Source: Streptomyces sp. NBC_01775
Lineage (GTDB): Bacteria; Actinomycetota; Actinomycetes; Streptomycetales; Streptomycetaceae
NCBI RefSeq assembly: GCF_035917675.1
Contig: NZ_CP109104.1
Coordinates: forward strand, 3,720,001-3,784,000
Direction: 5' to 3'
Length of the DNA stretch: 64,000 nt
Shown here: positions 27,722-37,270 of the stretch, piece by piece
Numbering within the stretch: the stretch's first letter is position 1
Layout of the letters: every line of letters starts with the position of its first letter
Notes under the pieces: generated by a model
What the model was told of the DNA's origin: nothing
Seen by the model: only the letters and a program-made list of their open reading frames with translations
Databases searched by the model: none
Program-made: the position numbers and the translations under genes

Positions 27722-30570
27722 ACGCCCGCGCCCTCCCTTCGCCTCGCGTCTTCGGGACTCGCCACCCCGCCCGGCTCTGTCGTGCCACCCGGCTCTGTCG
27801 TGCCCCCTGGGCTGGTGGGGCTGGTGGGGTCGGCGCCCAGCAGCAGGCGCACCGTCGCCAGCACCGCGTCGGCCCGGTCCGTCTCCAGGCCGGAACCGAA
27901 ACCGGGCAGGGCCACCCCCGCGCCGTTGTCCGCCCCCGCACCGGACCCGCCGCCCGCCGTGGCCTGCGGGCCGCGCCGTACCAACTCGCCCAGGGTGCGG
28001 CGCACCCCCGCCTCGTACTCCGCGAACGTCCGCCGCAGCAGCGGCAGTACGTCCGTGAACGCACCCCCTGGCACCCCCGTCAGCCAGCGGTCCACCAGCG
28101 TCAGCAGTCGTTCGTCGTGGACGAGCAGCATTCCGCCGCCCGCGAGGAAGCCCTCGATCCACACCGCCGCCTCGGCTGGTGGCGTGCCGGGCGAGAGGAC
28201 AAGGCTCATCAGCCGCGCCGCCTCCTCGTCCGCCAACTGGCCGTCGTCCAGCAGCAATCGGGTGCAGCGGCCCCGGATCAGGCCCGGGAGGCGGTCACGC
28301 TCGGCGAGCGTCCGCAGCACGCCCCGCCAGCTGTCCAGCAGCGCGGCACCGTCCACCCTGGCCGCCGCCCCCGCCTCCCCCGTGGCCTCCACAGCCGCGA
28401 GCTCCGTCCCCGTGACCTCCGGCGCCGCGTGTTCGTCCCGGGCGAGGAGGCTCACCGCGTGGTGTGCGGCGTCCAGGTGTCCGCGCATGTCGCGGGCGCC
28501 CTCGGCGTCGAGCCCCGCGCAGGCGGGCGGGAGGCCCACACACACCCGCTCGGCCATGCCCCCGGCCACCTCGGCGAGCGCACCCGCGTCGGTGCCGCGC
28601 ACATCGCCGTAGCGCAGCGTGCGCACCAGCGCGGGCAGGGCCTGTGCGAGGTGGCCCACGTCGGACTCCAGCGCGGCGCGGTCGGCGAGCACCCGCATCA
28701 CCACCGGCAGCGCGTCCGGCAGTTCGGCGAGCAGGCACCGTTCGGCCAGGGCCGTGACCTCGGCGAGCGACGCGCCGCTCGCCTCCGCCGCCTCGCCGCG
28801 CGCCTTGGCCGTCGCCGCCTCGTACACGGTCGTGCCCCATATCCCCGCCTCGGCGACGCGCACCGACAGCTCCGGCTCCCAGCGCAGCCGCCAGCTCTCC
28901 CGGAACGTGCCCGTGCTGCCCGTCCGCCCCGCCGTCGGCTCACCCCAGCCGATGCCGAGCAGCCGCAGCCGGTGCAGCAGTCTGCTGCGTGCGGCGTCGG
29001 TCTCCTTACGCAGGTCCAGGCCCAACTCCCGCTCTTCCGCAGCCGGTTTGAGCCGCACCGCGCGCTGTCGGCGCACCAGGTCCCGTTGGAGGGGCACGGC
29101 CGGCGCTGCCTCCGGCACCTCGCCCAGCACGTCCCCGACCACCAACTGGTCGTGTATCAGCCCCATCGGCACGTCCGAGCCTTCGCACAGCACGGCCCGT
29201 GCGGCGTCGGTCGTCTCCGTGAGCCCGGCCAGCGGGCGGCCCCGCATCACCGCCAGGGTCTCCGCCAGCCGTACGGCCTCGATGACGTGCGCCGAGGAGA
29301 CGGGATGGTCCTGCTCGCGCAGCAGTCCGGCGGCCTTGATCAGCCATCGCTCCACGGGTTTGTCCGGCACGGAGAACAGGTGTCCGTACCACCCGGGCGA
29401 GGCGATGCCCGCGCCGTATCCGGACTGGCGCGCCAGCCTGCGGTGGGTCCACGGCACCCACGTGACCTCGGCCTTCACCCGGGGCAGGCCCTTGAGCATC
29501 CGGCGGTCGGCCGTCGCCGTCGTGGGCACGGTGAGCGCGGGCACGTGCCAGGCGCCGCAGACCACCGCCGTCGCCGCGTCACCGAACTCCTTGCGCGCCT
29601 CCCGCAGGCGCAGCCGCATGTGGGCCTCGCGGATCAGATCTCTTCGGTGGCCGCCGTCGCCGTGCCGGGCCCGCAGCTCGGCCATGGCCTCACCGAGCGC
29701 GGCGAACGGCTCGTACGGGTCGGCCCCTTGGGTGCCCTCGCTGCCCCCGCTGCCGCCTCGGTGCTCGACGGCGTCCTCCCACCAGCGCTCCGGATCGTCG
29801 TACCCGGCCGCCTCGGCGAGCGCCGCCAACGGGTCGAGCCGTATGCCGTCCCCGCCTCCGCCCCTGTCCCCGCCTCCGCCCCTGTCGTCGTCGGCGGCTT
29901 CGGCTTCGGCTTCGGCTTCGGCTTCGGCTTCGGCTTCGGCTTCGGCTTCGGCTTCGGCTTCGGCTTCGGTACCAATACCGGTGCCGGTGCCGGTGTCTGT
30001 ACCGGTGGTCGCCCCTTCGTCCGTATCGGCCGACCCGCCGTCCCCACCCCTGTCCCCCTCCGTGTGGGTGTCCCCGACGGCACCACCCCCGTCGGTGCCG
30101 TCGGGGACCGTCTGCTCCCCCTCCTCACCCGGCTCGGGCTCGGGCTCCCCCTCAGCCCTCTTCGCCCTGTCTGCCGGGCCGGTCTCTCCTCCCCTTTCGT
30201 CCTCCTCGGACAGCGCCAGGGAGTGCGCAGCGGGCAGGTCGATGAAGCGGACCGGAACGCCACGCTCCGCCGCCCAGCGGATCGCCACCCACTCCGGCGA
30301 GAACTCCGCGAGGGGCCAGAACGCCGCCCTCCCCGGGTCGTTCACCGCGTGCGCCAACAGTGCCACCGGCGGGACCATGCCCTCGTCCGCCGCGAGCCCC
30401 GCCACCGCGTCGGCCTCCGGCGGGCCCTCGATCAGCACGACCCGGGGTGCGTAGGACTCCAGCGTGGCGCGGACCGCGCGGGCCGAGCCCGGGCCGTGGT
30501 GCCGCACCCCCATCAACAGCGGCCCGGTCACCACGGCACCGGCCCCCGCCGTCGCCCTCGCCGCCGTCAT
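27718..30570 (-). CDS. DUF5682 protein, core component of the MoxR/vWA module
   Basis: 950 aa. The ATG at 30570 overlaps the MoxR stop (ATGA), and its own stop overlaps the vWA start. The N-terminal domain has GVRHHGPGSARAV (residues 21-33), VVLIEGPPEADAV and later VVCGAWHVPAL: two G-x-x-H motifs and an acidic motif. That pattern resembles TraB/TIKI and erythromycin-esterase-like folds, so a metal-dependent hydrolase is possible (inference). A disordered insert near residues 125-260 contains an (AE)n tract. The C-terminal two-thirds is helical with no motif I recognise. It corresponds to YehM-type proteins beside MoxR and vWA genes in other bacteria. Confidence 0.88.
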   Translation of the reverse strand: MTAARATAGAGAVVTGPLLMGVRHHGPGSARAVRATLESYAPRVVLIEGPPEADAVAGLAADEGMVPPVALLAHAVNDPGRAAFWPLAEFSPEWVAIRWAAERGVPVRFIDLPAAHSLALSEEDERGGETGPADRAKRAEGEPEPEPGEEGEQTVPDGTDGGGAVGDTHTEGDRGGDGGSADTDEGATTGTDTGTGTGIGTEAEAEAEAEAEAEAEAEAEAEAEAADDDRGGGGDRGGGGDGIRLDPLAALAEAAGYDDPERWWEDAVEHRGGSGGSEGTQGADPYEPFAALGEAMAELRARHGDGGHRRDLIREAHMRLRLREARKEFGDAATAVVCGAWHVPALTVPTTATADRRMLKGLPRVKAEVTWVPWTHRRLARQSGYGAGIASPGWYGHLFSVPDKPVERWLIKAAGLLREQDHPVSSAHVIEAVRLAETLAVMRGRPLAGLTETTDAARAVLCEGSDVPMGLIHDQLVVGDVLGEVPEAAPAVPLQRDLVRRQRAVRLKPAAEERELGLDLRKETDAARSRLLHRLRLLGIGWGEPTAGRTGSTGTFRESWRLRWEPELSVRVAEAGIWGTTVYEAATAKARGEAAEASGASLAEVTALAERCLLAELPDALPVVMRVLADRAALESDVGHLAQALPALVRTLRYGDVRGTDAGALAEVAGGMAERVCVGLPPACAGLDAEGARDMRGHLDAAHHAVSLLARDEHAAPEVTGTELAAVEATGEAGAAARVDGAALLDSWRGVLRTLAERDRLPGLIRGRCTRLLLDDGQLADEEAARLMSLVLSPGTPPAEAAVWIEGFLAGGGMLLVHDERLLTLVDRWLTGVPGGAFTDVLPLLRRTFAEYEAGVRRTLGELVRRGPQATAGGGSGAGADNGAGVALPGFGSGLETDRADAVLATVRLLLGADPTSPTSPGGTTEPGGTTEPGGVASPEDARRREGAGV
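29896..29967. repeat. Perfect hexanucleotide microsatellite, 12 copies
   Basis: ggcttc is repeated twelve times without a mismatch inside the DUF5682 gene and codes (Glu-Ala)n. Perfect identity implies recent expansion and likely strain-to-strain length variation in multiples of two residues. Confidence 0.95.
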
Positions 30571-31673
30571 ACCGACACCTCTCGGCAGGCCCGGTAGAAG
30601 TCCTTCCATCCGTCGCGCTCGCGCACGACGGCCTCCAGATACTCCTGCCAGACCACCCCGTCCGAGGACGGGTCACGGACGACGGCGCCGAGGATCCCCG
30701 CCGCGACGTCGCTCGCGCGCAGCACCCCGTCCCCGAAGTGCGCCGCCAGCGCGAGCCCTCCCGTGACGACGGAGATGGCCTCGGCCGTGGAGAGCGTGCC
30801 CGAGGGGGACTTGATCTTCGTACGGCCGTCCTCGGTGACGCCGTCGCGCAGCTCGCGGAAGACGGTGACCACCCGGCGGATCTCGTCGTACCCCTCGGGG
30901 GCCGGCGGCAGATCGAGCGAGCGGCCGAGCTGCCCGACGCGGCGTGCCACGATCTCGACTTCGGCCTCCGCCGTCTCGGGCAGCGGCAGCACCACGGTGT
31001 TGAACCGGCGGCGCAGGGCACTCGACAGCTCATTGACCCCGCGGTCGCGGTCGTTGGCCGTCGCGATCAGGTTGAAGCCGCGGACGGCCTGCACCTCCTC
31101 GCCCAGCTCGGGGAGGGGCAGCGTCTTCTCCGACAGGACGGTGATCAGCGTGTCCTGTACATCGGCGGGGATACGGGTCAGCTCCTCGACCCGCGCCGTC
31201 ATCCCCTCCGCCATCGCACGCATCACCGGGCTGGGCACCAGCGCCGCCCGGCTGGGGCCGTGGGTGAGCAACTCCGCGTAGTTCCACCCATATCTGATGG
31301 ACTCTTCGGACGTGCCTGCCGTGCCCTGGACCAGCAGCGTCGAGTCACCGCTGATGGCCGCGGCCAGGTGCTCGGACACCCAGGTCTTTGCCGTGCCCGG
31401 CACCCCGAGCAGCAGAAGCGCGCGGTCGGTGGCCAGCGTGCTGACGGCGACCTCGACAATGCGGCGCGGCCCGACGTACTTGGGCGAGACGACCCGGCCC
31501 CCGGGCAGCTCGCCGCCCAGGAGATACGTCGCCACCGCCCAGGGCGACAGCCGCCAGCGCTCGGGCCGGGGCCGGTCGTCCACCTCGGCCAGAAGTGTCA
31601 GCTCGTCGGCGAAGGCGTCCTCGGCGTGCGGTCGCAGTGCGGCGGCCGGGCCGGTGGCTGGGCTCTCGGTCAC
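30567..31673 (-). CDS. MoxR-type AAA+ ATPase
   Basis: 368 aa from the GTG at 31673, preceded by GGGGGAG. The Walker A motif GVPGTAKT lies at residues 90-97, followed by IRYGWNYAELLTHGPSRAAL, the Walker B/sensor region with RIPADVQDTLITVLSEKTLP and LIATANDRDRGVNELSSALR, and the arginine finger RRRFNTVVLPLP. MoxR ATPases remodel or activate partner proteins together with vWA adaptors. It is first in a three-gene unit, with ATGA overlap to DUF5682. The sequence is the YehL type rather than the classical methanol-dehydrogenase MoxR. It starts divergently from the SWIM gene. Confidence 0.93.
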   Translation of the reverse strand: MTESPATGPAAALRPHAEDAFADELTLLAEVDDRPRPERWRLSPWAVATYLLGGELPGGRVVSPKYVGPRRIVEVAVSTLATDRALLLLGVPGTAKTWVSEHLAAAISGDSTLLVQGTAGTSEESIRYGWNYAELLTHGPSRAALVPSPVMRAMAEGMTARVEELTRIPADVQDTLITVLSEKTLPLPELGEEVQAVRGFNLIATANDRDRGVNELSSALRRRFNTVVLPLPETAEAEVEIVARRVGQLGRSLDLPPAPEGYDEIRRVVTVFRELRDGVTEDGRTKIKSPSGTLSTAEAISVVTGGLALAAHFGDGVLRASDVAAGILGAVVRDPSSDGVVWQEYLEAVVRERDGWKDFYRACREVSV

Positions 31674-31779
31674 AACTCCCCCTTCGCGCAGGACTGATGA
31701 CAGAAAAAGGCAAGCGAACGGCCAAGGAATTGCCCCCACGCCGCAGCGCCTCGGCCGATCCGTCATCCACCATGCACCC

Positions 31780-31840
31780 CGCCACTGACAATCGCCCTGA
31801 CCTGCGGAAATGAGCAGGCCAGTGGGCAGTGTCAGTGGCG
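31780..31840. promoter_or_regulatory. Long imperfect inverted repeat between the MoxR and SWIM genes
   Basis: CGCCACTGACA (31780-31790) is exactly complementary to TGTCAGTGGCG (31830-31840). The inner bases also pair imperfectly (CCTGACCTGC with GCAGGCCAG), giving arms of about 26 bp and a loop of about 8 nt. It lies 19 bp before the SWIM start and about 107 bp before the MoxR start. It could be a shared operator or a leader hairpin in the SWIM transcript. Confidence 0.6.
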
Positions 31841-31858
31841 CCGCCTACCGTCTTTCGC

Positions 31859-33478
31859 ATGGGTGGACAGGCGGTCCGCTGGACGGCGGAGCAGGTAATG
31901 GCGCTGGCGCCTGACGACACGTCACGCCGTGCGGGGAGCAAGCTGTCGGCACCCGGACCCTGGAGGGAGGCCGGGTCGGACGGGGGCGCGGTGTGGGGGC
32001 TGTGCAACGGCAGCGGCAGCACGCCGTATCGGACGGTGGTGGAGCTGAACGGCGGTCAGGGCCCTGCGTACAAGTGCAGTTGTCCGAGCAGAAAGTTCCC
32101 CTGCAAGCACGCGGTGGGCCTGCTGCTCTTGTGGGCCGAGGACGAGACGGCGGTGACCGAGGCCCCACAGCCTCCGGAGTGGGCCGGCGCGTGGCTGGAG
32201 GGCCGCAGGAACCGCGCCGCGGGGAAGACACCGGGCAGACCGGCGGACGGAGCGACAAGGACGACGGGGGGTCCGGCGGGGACGGAGGACGGAGCCGGCG
32301 CGGCGAGGGACACGGAGGAAGCGAGAGACGACACGGCCGGGAACGGCCCAAGCGGAGCCGGCCCGGCGACGGACAACCCCACGGCGGGCAGCACGGCGAC
32401 GGGCAGCACAGCAGCTGACGGCCCGGCAGCGGACAGCCCGGCGGAAGGCGGCTCTTCGGGGTCCGGCGCGCGGGCCGAGGGGACGCGCCGTCGTGCGGGG
32501 CAGCGCGCCGCACGGATAGCGGCGGGCGCCGAGGAGCTGGAGCAGCGGCTCGCCGACCTGCTGCGCGGCGGTCTCGCGGGCACCGACCAGGCGGGGTACG
32601 CGCCCTGGGAGGAAATGGCGGCCCGCATGGTCGACGCCCAGGCGCCCGGCCTCGCCGCCCGAATAAGGGAGTTGGGAACACTCCCCGGCTCCGGGGAGGG
32701 CTGGCCCGAGCGGCTGCTGTCGGAGTGCGCCCTGCTGCACCTGCTGGCCCGCGCATACCTGCGCCTCGACGCGCTGCCCGCGCCGCTCGCCGAGACGGTC
32801 AGGGCACGGGTGGGCCTGACGGTGGAGGCGGCGGAGCTGCTGGCGGACGAGGGGAGCCTGATACGCGACGAATGGCTGGTCCTGGCCCAGCGCGACACGG
32901 AGGAGGGGCGGTTGACGGCACGGCGCGTCTGGCTGCACGGCCGCGCCACGGGGCGCCGCGCGCTGCTCCTGTCCTACGGCGCCGGGGGCCGGGCACCCGA
33001 GCTGGCGCTGCCGGTGGGCACGGTGCTGGAAGCCGACCTGGCGTACTACCCGGGCGCCGGTCCGCTGCGGGCCGCGCTCGGCGAGCGGCACGGCGCACCG
33101 CTGCCCGGTTTCCCACCGCCGGGCGGCAGCGTGCCGGACGCGCTGAGCGCCTACGGGCAGGCGCTGTGTGCCGACCCGTGGCTGGACGGCTGGCCGTTCG
33201 TCCTGCGCGAGGTGGTGCCGGTGCCGCCTCCGGAGGCGGGGACGGGGGCAGAGGCGGGCCCAGGAGCGGGGGCGGCGAAGGCAGGCGAGCGCGGCTGGCA
33301 ACTGGCCGACGCCGAGGCTGAGTTCGCACTGCCCATAGCGCCGGGCACAGCCGAGGGCGCGCTGTGGAAACTGCTGGCTCTCTCGGCGGAGGGGCCGGTC
33401 ACGGTCTTCGGCGAGGTCGGCCACCGCGGCTTCGCGCCGCACACGGCCTGGAGCGAGGACAGAGCCGTCCCGCTGTGA
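31859..33478 (+). CDS. SWIM zinc-finger protein
   Basis: 539 aa from the ATG at 31859. The SWIM motif is complete: YKCSCPSRKFPCKHAVGLLL gives C-x-C-x6-C-x-H at residues 73-84. The N-terminus MGGQAVRWTAEQVMALAPDD is typical of YehQ-like SWIM proteins. A disordered Thr/Ala/Gly insert (about residues 125-215) separates it from a C-terminal region that recurs with MoxR/vWA neighbours (LPVGTVLEADLAYYPGAGPL). SWIM fingers bind nucleic acid or protein; the partner is unknown. The stop is followed closely by the DUF5691 gene. Confidence 0.9.
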   Translation: MGGQAVRWTAEQVMALAPDDTSRRAGSKLSAPGPWREAGSDGGAVWGLCNGSGSTPYRTVVELNGGQGPAYKCSCPSRKFPCKHAVGLLLLWAEDETAVTEAPQPPEWAGAWLEGRRNRAAGKTPGRPADGATRTTGGPAGTEDGAGAARDTEEARDDTAGNGPSGAGPATDNPTAGSTATGSTAADGPAADSPAEGGSSGSGARAEGTRRRAGQRAARIAAGAEELEQRLADLLRGGLAGTDQAGYAPWEEMAARMVDAQAPGLAARIRELGTLPGSGEGWPERLLSECALLHLLARAYLRLDALPAPLAETVRARVGLTVEAAELLADEGSLIRDEWLVLAQRDTEEGRLTARRVWLHGRATGRRALLLSYGAGGRAPELALPVGTVLEADLAYYPGAGPLRAALGERHGAPLPGFPPPGGSVPDALSAYGQALCADPWLDGWPFVLREVVPVPPPEAGTGAEAGPGAGAAKAGERGWQLADAEAEFALPIAPGTAEGALWKLLALSAEGPVTVFGEVGHRGFAPHTAWSEDRAVPL

Positions 33479-33573
33479 GAGCCGATAAGGCCGCGAGAGC
33501 CGCGGAGCCGCGGGAGCAGTGGAGCCGGGCGAACAGAGCCGTGACGGAGGGGACCGCAGGAGTGGGAGGGGAG

Positions 33574-35229
33574 ATGAGGGGCATGGCGGGGACAGCGCCG
33601 GATGAACAGCGCGCGTACGGAAGCGCGCTGGCAGCGGGCGACGCTGCGGGGACGGCGCGCCCGGATGGCGGGGCGCCCTGGGGCGAGCTGGTGGCCGCCG
33701 CGCTGCTGGGCGCCGAGCGGCGGCGGCCACCGGGAGGCAGTGTGACGGCACTGCTGGACGCCGCCGCCGCCGAGACCGTACGACGGCGCGCGGGAGCGCT
33801 GCCCGCCACGCCGCTCCGCCATGTGGAGCCCGCGCCCGAGGACCGCAGAGGCCCCCTGCCCACAGCGGCGGAGCGGCGCCTGGCCGCCCTGCTCGCGAAC
33901 CGCGCGGCGCCGGGCGCCGGCCAGCCGGGCGGGGCCTCGGGGCGGCGCGGCCCCGGCCCCGACCTGGGCGAGCTGCTTCCGCAGTGGCTGGCCGAGGCCA
34001 ACGCCCAGGGCTACCGCGCCCCGGCGGCGCTGCTGCCCGCGCTGCTGGACGCGGCACGGGCGCGTACCGATCTGCGGGGCGAGACGCTGGCGTTCGCCGG
34101 GCCGCGCGCGCTGTGGCTGGCACGCCAGAACCCCGACTGGAAGTTCGCGCTGCGTGACGGAGTACGTCGTCAGGCGCCGGACTCCACCGGTCCGGAGGAA
34201 GCGGAAAAGCTGTGGGAGGAGGGGCTGTTCGCGGAGCGGGTGGCACTGCTGGGCGCACTGCGGCGACGCGCCCCCGAGGCGGGGCTGGCGTTGCTGGCCG
34301 CCACCTGGCAGACCGAACGGGCAGAGGACAGACTGATGTTCCTCGACTCCCTGCGGCAGGGGCTGAACGGGACGGACGAGCCGTTCCTGGAACGGGCGCT
34401 GTCCGATCGCAGCCGCACCGTGCGGGCGACGGCGGCCGAACTGCTGGCCGCACTGCCCGATTCGGCGCTGGCGGCCCGGATGGCGACGCGGGCCCGCAGC
34501 TGTGTGACGCTCGATCGGCTGGACGGGCGCGGCATCGTGGTGGAAGCGCCGCACGAGTGCGACGCGGACATGCAGCGCGACGGCGTCATACCCAAGCCGC
34601 CCAGCGGACGGGGCGAACGGGCCTGGTGGCTGTGCCAGTTGGTGGAGGCCACGCCGCTGAGCGTCTGGACCGAGCGGCTGGGCGGGCTGCCGCCCTCCCG
34701 GATCGTGGCCCTGCCGGTGGCCGACGGCTGGCTCGACGACCTCCACGCGGCGTGGTGCGGGGCTGCCGTCCGGCAGCGGGACGCCGCGTGGGCGCGTGCG
34801 CTCATCGGGCAGCCCACCGCGCCCTTCACCGAGGGTCCCGGGGACCCCGCCAAGCTGCTGTCGGTGCTGCCCGCGCGGGAGCGCGGCGAGTGGGCCGCGC
34901 GCTTCATCTCCGCGCACGGGCTGTCGGAGGCTTTCCGCATTCTGGGGGTGTGCGGGGTGCCGTGGCCGCTGCCGTTGGGGCGCGCGGTGGTCGACGCGCT
35001 GGAGATCGCGCGCGACGCGGGCAGCTACCCGTGGAGCTTCAGCGGGGTGATGGGGCTCGCCGAGCGCTGTCTCGACCCGGCCGACGCGGAGCGGCTCGCG
35101 CCGCTTGCCGCTGTCCCCGACGAGACGGAGGGGGAGGCCCCTGGCGCCGGGGCCTACTGGGCGGAGTCCTTCCAGCGCCTGGTCGCCACGTTGCGCTTGC
35201 GCGCCGCCATGCTCGCCGAACTGCGTTGA
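33574..35229 (+). CDS. DUF5691 protein
   Basis: 551 aa from the ATG at 33574, preceded by GTGGGAGGGGAG. A GTG at 33475 that overlaps the SWIM stop (GTGA) would add 33 residues and match the coupling seen elsewhere in this module. The protein is helical and repeat-like: ERALSDRSRTVRATAAELLA and ARMATRARSCVTLDRL recall HEAT-type helices, so it may be a scaffold. DUF5691 proteins occur beside SWIM, MoxR and vWA genes in actinobacteria. No catalytic motif is visible. It should act with the other four products. Confidence 0.85.
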   Translation: MRGMAGTAPDEQRAYGSALAAGDAAGTARPDGGAPWGELVAAALLGAERRRPPGGSVTALLDAAAAETVRRRAGALPATPLRHVEPAPEDRRGPLPTAAERRLAALLANRAAPGAGQPGGASGRRGPGPDLGELLPQWLAEANAQGYRAPAALLPALLDAARARTDLRGETLAFAGPRALWLARQNPDWKFALRDGVRRQAPDSTGPEEAEKLWEEGLFAERVALLGALRRRAPEAGLALLAATWQTERAEDRLMFLDSLRQGLNGTDEPFLERALSDRSRTVRATAAELLAALPDSALAARMATRARSCVTLDRLDGRGIVVEAPHECDADMQRDGVIPKPPSGRGERAWWLCQLVEATPLSVWTERLGGLPPSRIVALPVADGWLDDLHAAWCGAAVRQRDAAWARALIGQPTAPFTEGPGDPAKLLSVLPARERGEWAARFISAHGLSEAFRILGVCGVPWPLPLGRAVVDALEIARDAGSYPWSFSGVMGLAERCLDPADAERLAPLAAVPDETEGEAPGAGAYWAESFQRLVATLRLRAAMLAELR

Positions 35230-35373
35230 GGGCCTCGTCGCCCGCCGACGCCCTGGCGGTATCCGATCCACCCCACCTGGCGCAGTTCGGCACCGCCGGA
35301 CACCTCGACTCCCGCTGAGCGCCGTCGCGGCGGGAAGAGGGGGCCGAAAAGCGGGCGCCCAGCCGGGAGGCGG

Positions 35374-35784
35374 CTACGCGGGGACGGGGCGGATGTGGGT
35401 GTGGATCCAGGTGACCACCTCGTTCGTGGTGGCGCCCGGGGTGAAGATCTCCGCGACACCCTGCTCCTTGAGCGGGGCGATGTCGTCCTCGGGGATGATT
35501 CCGCCGCCGAACACCTTGATGTCGGCGGCGTCCCGCTCCCGCAGCAGTTCCAGCACGCGCGCGAACAGCGTGTTGTGCGCGCCGGAGAGGATCGAGAGGC
35601 CGATCGCGTCCGCGTCCTCCTGGATCGCGGTGTCCACGATCTGCTCGGGTGTCTGGTGCAGGCCGGTGTAGATGACCTCCATGCCCGCGTCCCGCAGAGC
35701 GCGGGCGATGACCTTGGCGCCGCGGTCGTGACCGTCCAGGCCAGGCTTGGCGACGACCACACGGATCGGACCCGACACACCCAT
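35374..35784 (-). CDS. icmB: B12-binding subunit of an acyl-CoA mutase (isobutyryl-CoA mutase small-subunit type)
   Basis: 136 aa. It is a stand-alone cobalamin-binding domain: the lower-ligand motif [16 protein letters not shown] (D-x-H-x-x-G), then [16 protein letters not shown] and the glycine-rich [13 protein letters not shown]. This is the size of the small IcmB-type subunit, which carries adenosylcobalamin for a separate large subunit. The large subunit is not in this window. The isobutyryl-CoA assignment rests on resemblance to the Streptomyces family; a methylmalonyl-CoA mutase partner cannot be excluded. Confidence 0.88.
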   Translation of the reverse strand: MGVSGPIRVVVAKPGLDGHDRGAKVIARALRDAGMEVIYTGLHQTPEQIVDTAIQEDADAIGLSILSGAHNTLFARVLELLRERDAADIKVFGGGIIPEDDIAPLKEQGVAEIFTPGATTNEVVTWIHTHIRPVPA

Positions 35785-36142
35785 CACTGCCTCCAACTGC
35801 GACGTTCCCGGCCGGTCTCGGCCTGCGCCGGCCGACGCCGGTGCCGGGGAGTGAACGAACGTTACCCCCAGCATCCCGCACCCGGCCGTTTCGCGCTCGG
35901 AAGGGAGGGGGAAATCACACGTGGGACAACACGTACGACTCGCGCCGTACCTCCGCGCCCGCCGGCACCGCCCCAGCCCCGCACGGCACCCGCACCGGCA
36001 CCGGCACCGGCACGCACCCGCACCGCCTTCGGCGCGACAGGGGAGAGCCGCACGGTCAGCATCGAGGTCCGGACCCGTGTCCGTCCGTACCGCGCCATCC
36101 TCCCTCTCGTGTTCCTTCGGGTTCCTTCGGGAGGTGGCCGCA
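35785..36142. other. Intergenic region, 358 bp, with short repeats
   Basis: Divergent control region of the B12-binding subunit gene and the lipase-like gene. It contains a run of accggc units near 35985-36020 and a duplicated gttccttcggg at about 36110-36132 just before the lipase ribosome site. I see no gene. Confidence 0.45.
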
Positions 36143-37084
36143 GTGCAACCAGCGCATCCCTTCACACATCCGCCGGACACGGCCGCCTCGCCACCGGCCC
36201 GCCCGTCCCCCGCGCGCCCCCTCCCCCAACTCCCGCAACCCGCTCAACTTCCGCAACTACCGCAATGCCTCTCACTCCTCCCAATCCCCTCAGTCCCGCC
36301 GCTCCTCCGCGCCGCCGCCGTCGAAGCGGCGGTCCTGAGCGGGCACCTGCTGCTCTACCCCACCGGCCTGCGCGCCGAGCGCCTGCCCGGGGCGGGAGAG
36401 CCGTCCCTCCGGCTGCCGACCGAGGGGCGTACCGCTCCCCCGGCCCTGCTCCTCCACGGGCTTTTCGACAACCGGTCGGTCTTCGTCCTGCTGCGGCGCG
36501 CACTGCGCAAGCACGGCTGGCGCCACGTCCACGCGCTCAACCACTCGCCGCTCACCGGTGACATCCGCGCCGCGGCCGAGCGGTTGGGCGAGCACGTCGA
36601 AAGGGTGCTGGAGCACACGGGGCACCGTCGGCTCGACCTGGTCGGACACAGCCTGGGCGGGCTGATCGGCCGCTATTACGTTCAACGCCTGGGGGGCGAC
36701 GCGCGCGTCCGCACCGTGATCACCCTGGGGACTCCGCACTCCGGCACGCGCCTGGCGCCCGCGCTCCTCGTTCACCCCGTCGCGCGCCAGCTGTGCCCCG
36801 GATCTTCCGTGCTCAGGGAGTTGGCGGCGCCGGTTCCCGAGGGGTGCCGGTCGCGTTTCGTGTGTTTCTGGAGTTCTCTCGACGCTCTGATGATTCCGTC
36901 GGAAACCGCGCGGCTCGACCATTCCGACCTGCGCGTATCCAATGTCCATGTACACGGTGTCGGACATTTGACGCTGCCGGTGGACTCTGGCGTTTCGGCC
37001 CGCATACGGGAGGAGTTGGGCGGCGAAATCCACGATCGGCCGGCCGCCCCGGAGGTGGCGGACGTGGCGGGCGGCGTCGCCTGA
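36143..37084 (+). CDS. Lipase/esterase-like alpha/beta hydrolase
   Basis: 313 aa from a GTG with GGGAGGTGG 7 bp upstream. The first 60 residues are Pro/Leu-rich without a clear signal peptide. The alpha/beta-hydrolase core has the oxyanion segment [20 protein letters not shown], the nucleophile elbow [15 protein letters not shown], an acid in [16 protein letters not shown], and the histidine in [10 protein letters not shown]. It resembles the triacylglycerol-lipase/PGAP1-like hydrolases of Streptomyces. Substrate is unknown. Confidence 0.85.
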   Translation: MQPAHPFTHPPDTAASPPARPSPARPLPQLPQPAQLPQLPQCLSLLPIPSVPPLLRAAAVEAAVLSGHLLLYPTGLRAERLPGAGEPSLRLPTEGRTAPPALLLHGLFDNRSVFVLLRRALRKHGWRHVHALNHSPLTGDIRAAAERLGEHVERVLEHTGHRRLDLVGHSLGGLIGRYYVQRLGGDARVRTVITLGTPHSGTRLAPALLVHPVARQLCPGSSVLRELAAPVPEGCRSRFVCFWSSLDALMIPSETARLDHSDLRVSNVHVHGVGHLTLPVDSGVSARIREELGGEIHDRPAAPEVADVAGGVA

Positions 37085-37270
37085 CCACGTTTCCTCTTCG
37101 AACTTATTTCGAACTCCGGCCCCGCCACCAGTCCGTAGTCCGCCGAAAGACGGCTGATTGCCCTTTTCCTCAGGGGCTAAAACCCCCCGAAGATTGTCGC
37201 CGTCGCATACCGCCGGGTACAGTCGCCGCACTGCTCCGCCCCTGTCGCCGAGGCGAAAGAGAAGTTGGTG

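Noticed and set aside
37085..37270. c-di-AMP riboswitch before the M23 peptidase gene
   Set aside because: The conserved GGTGAATC and GAACC-type blocks are absent from this leader.
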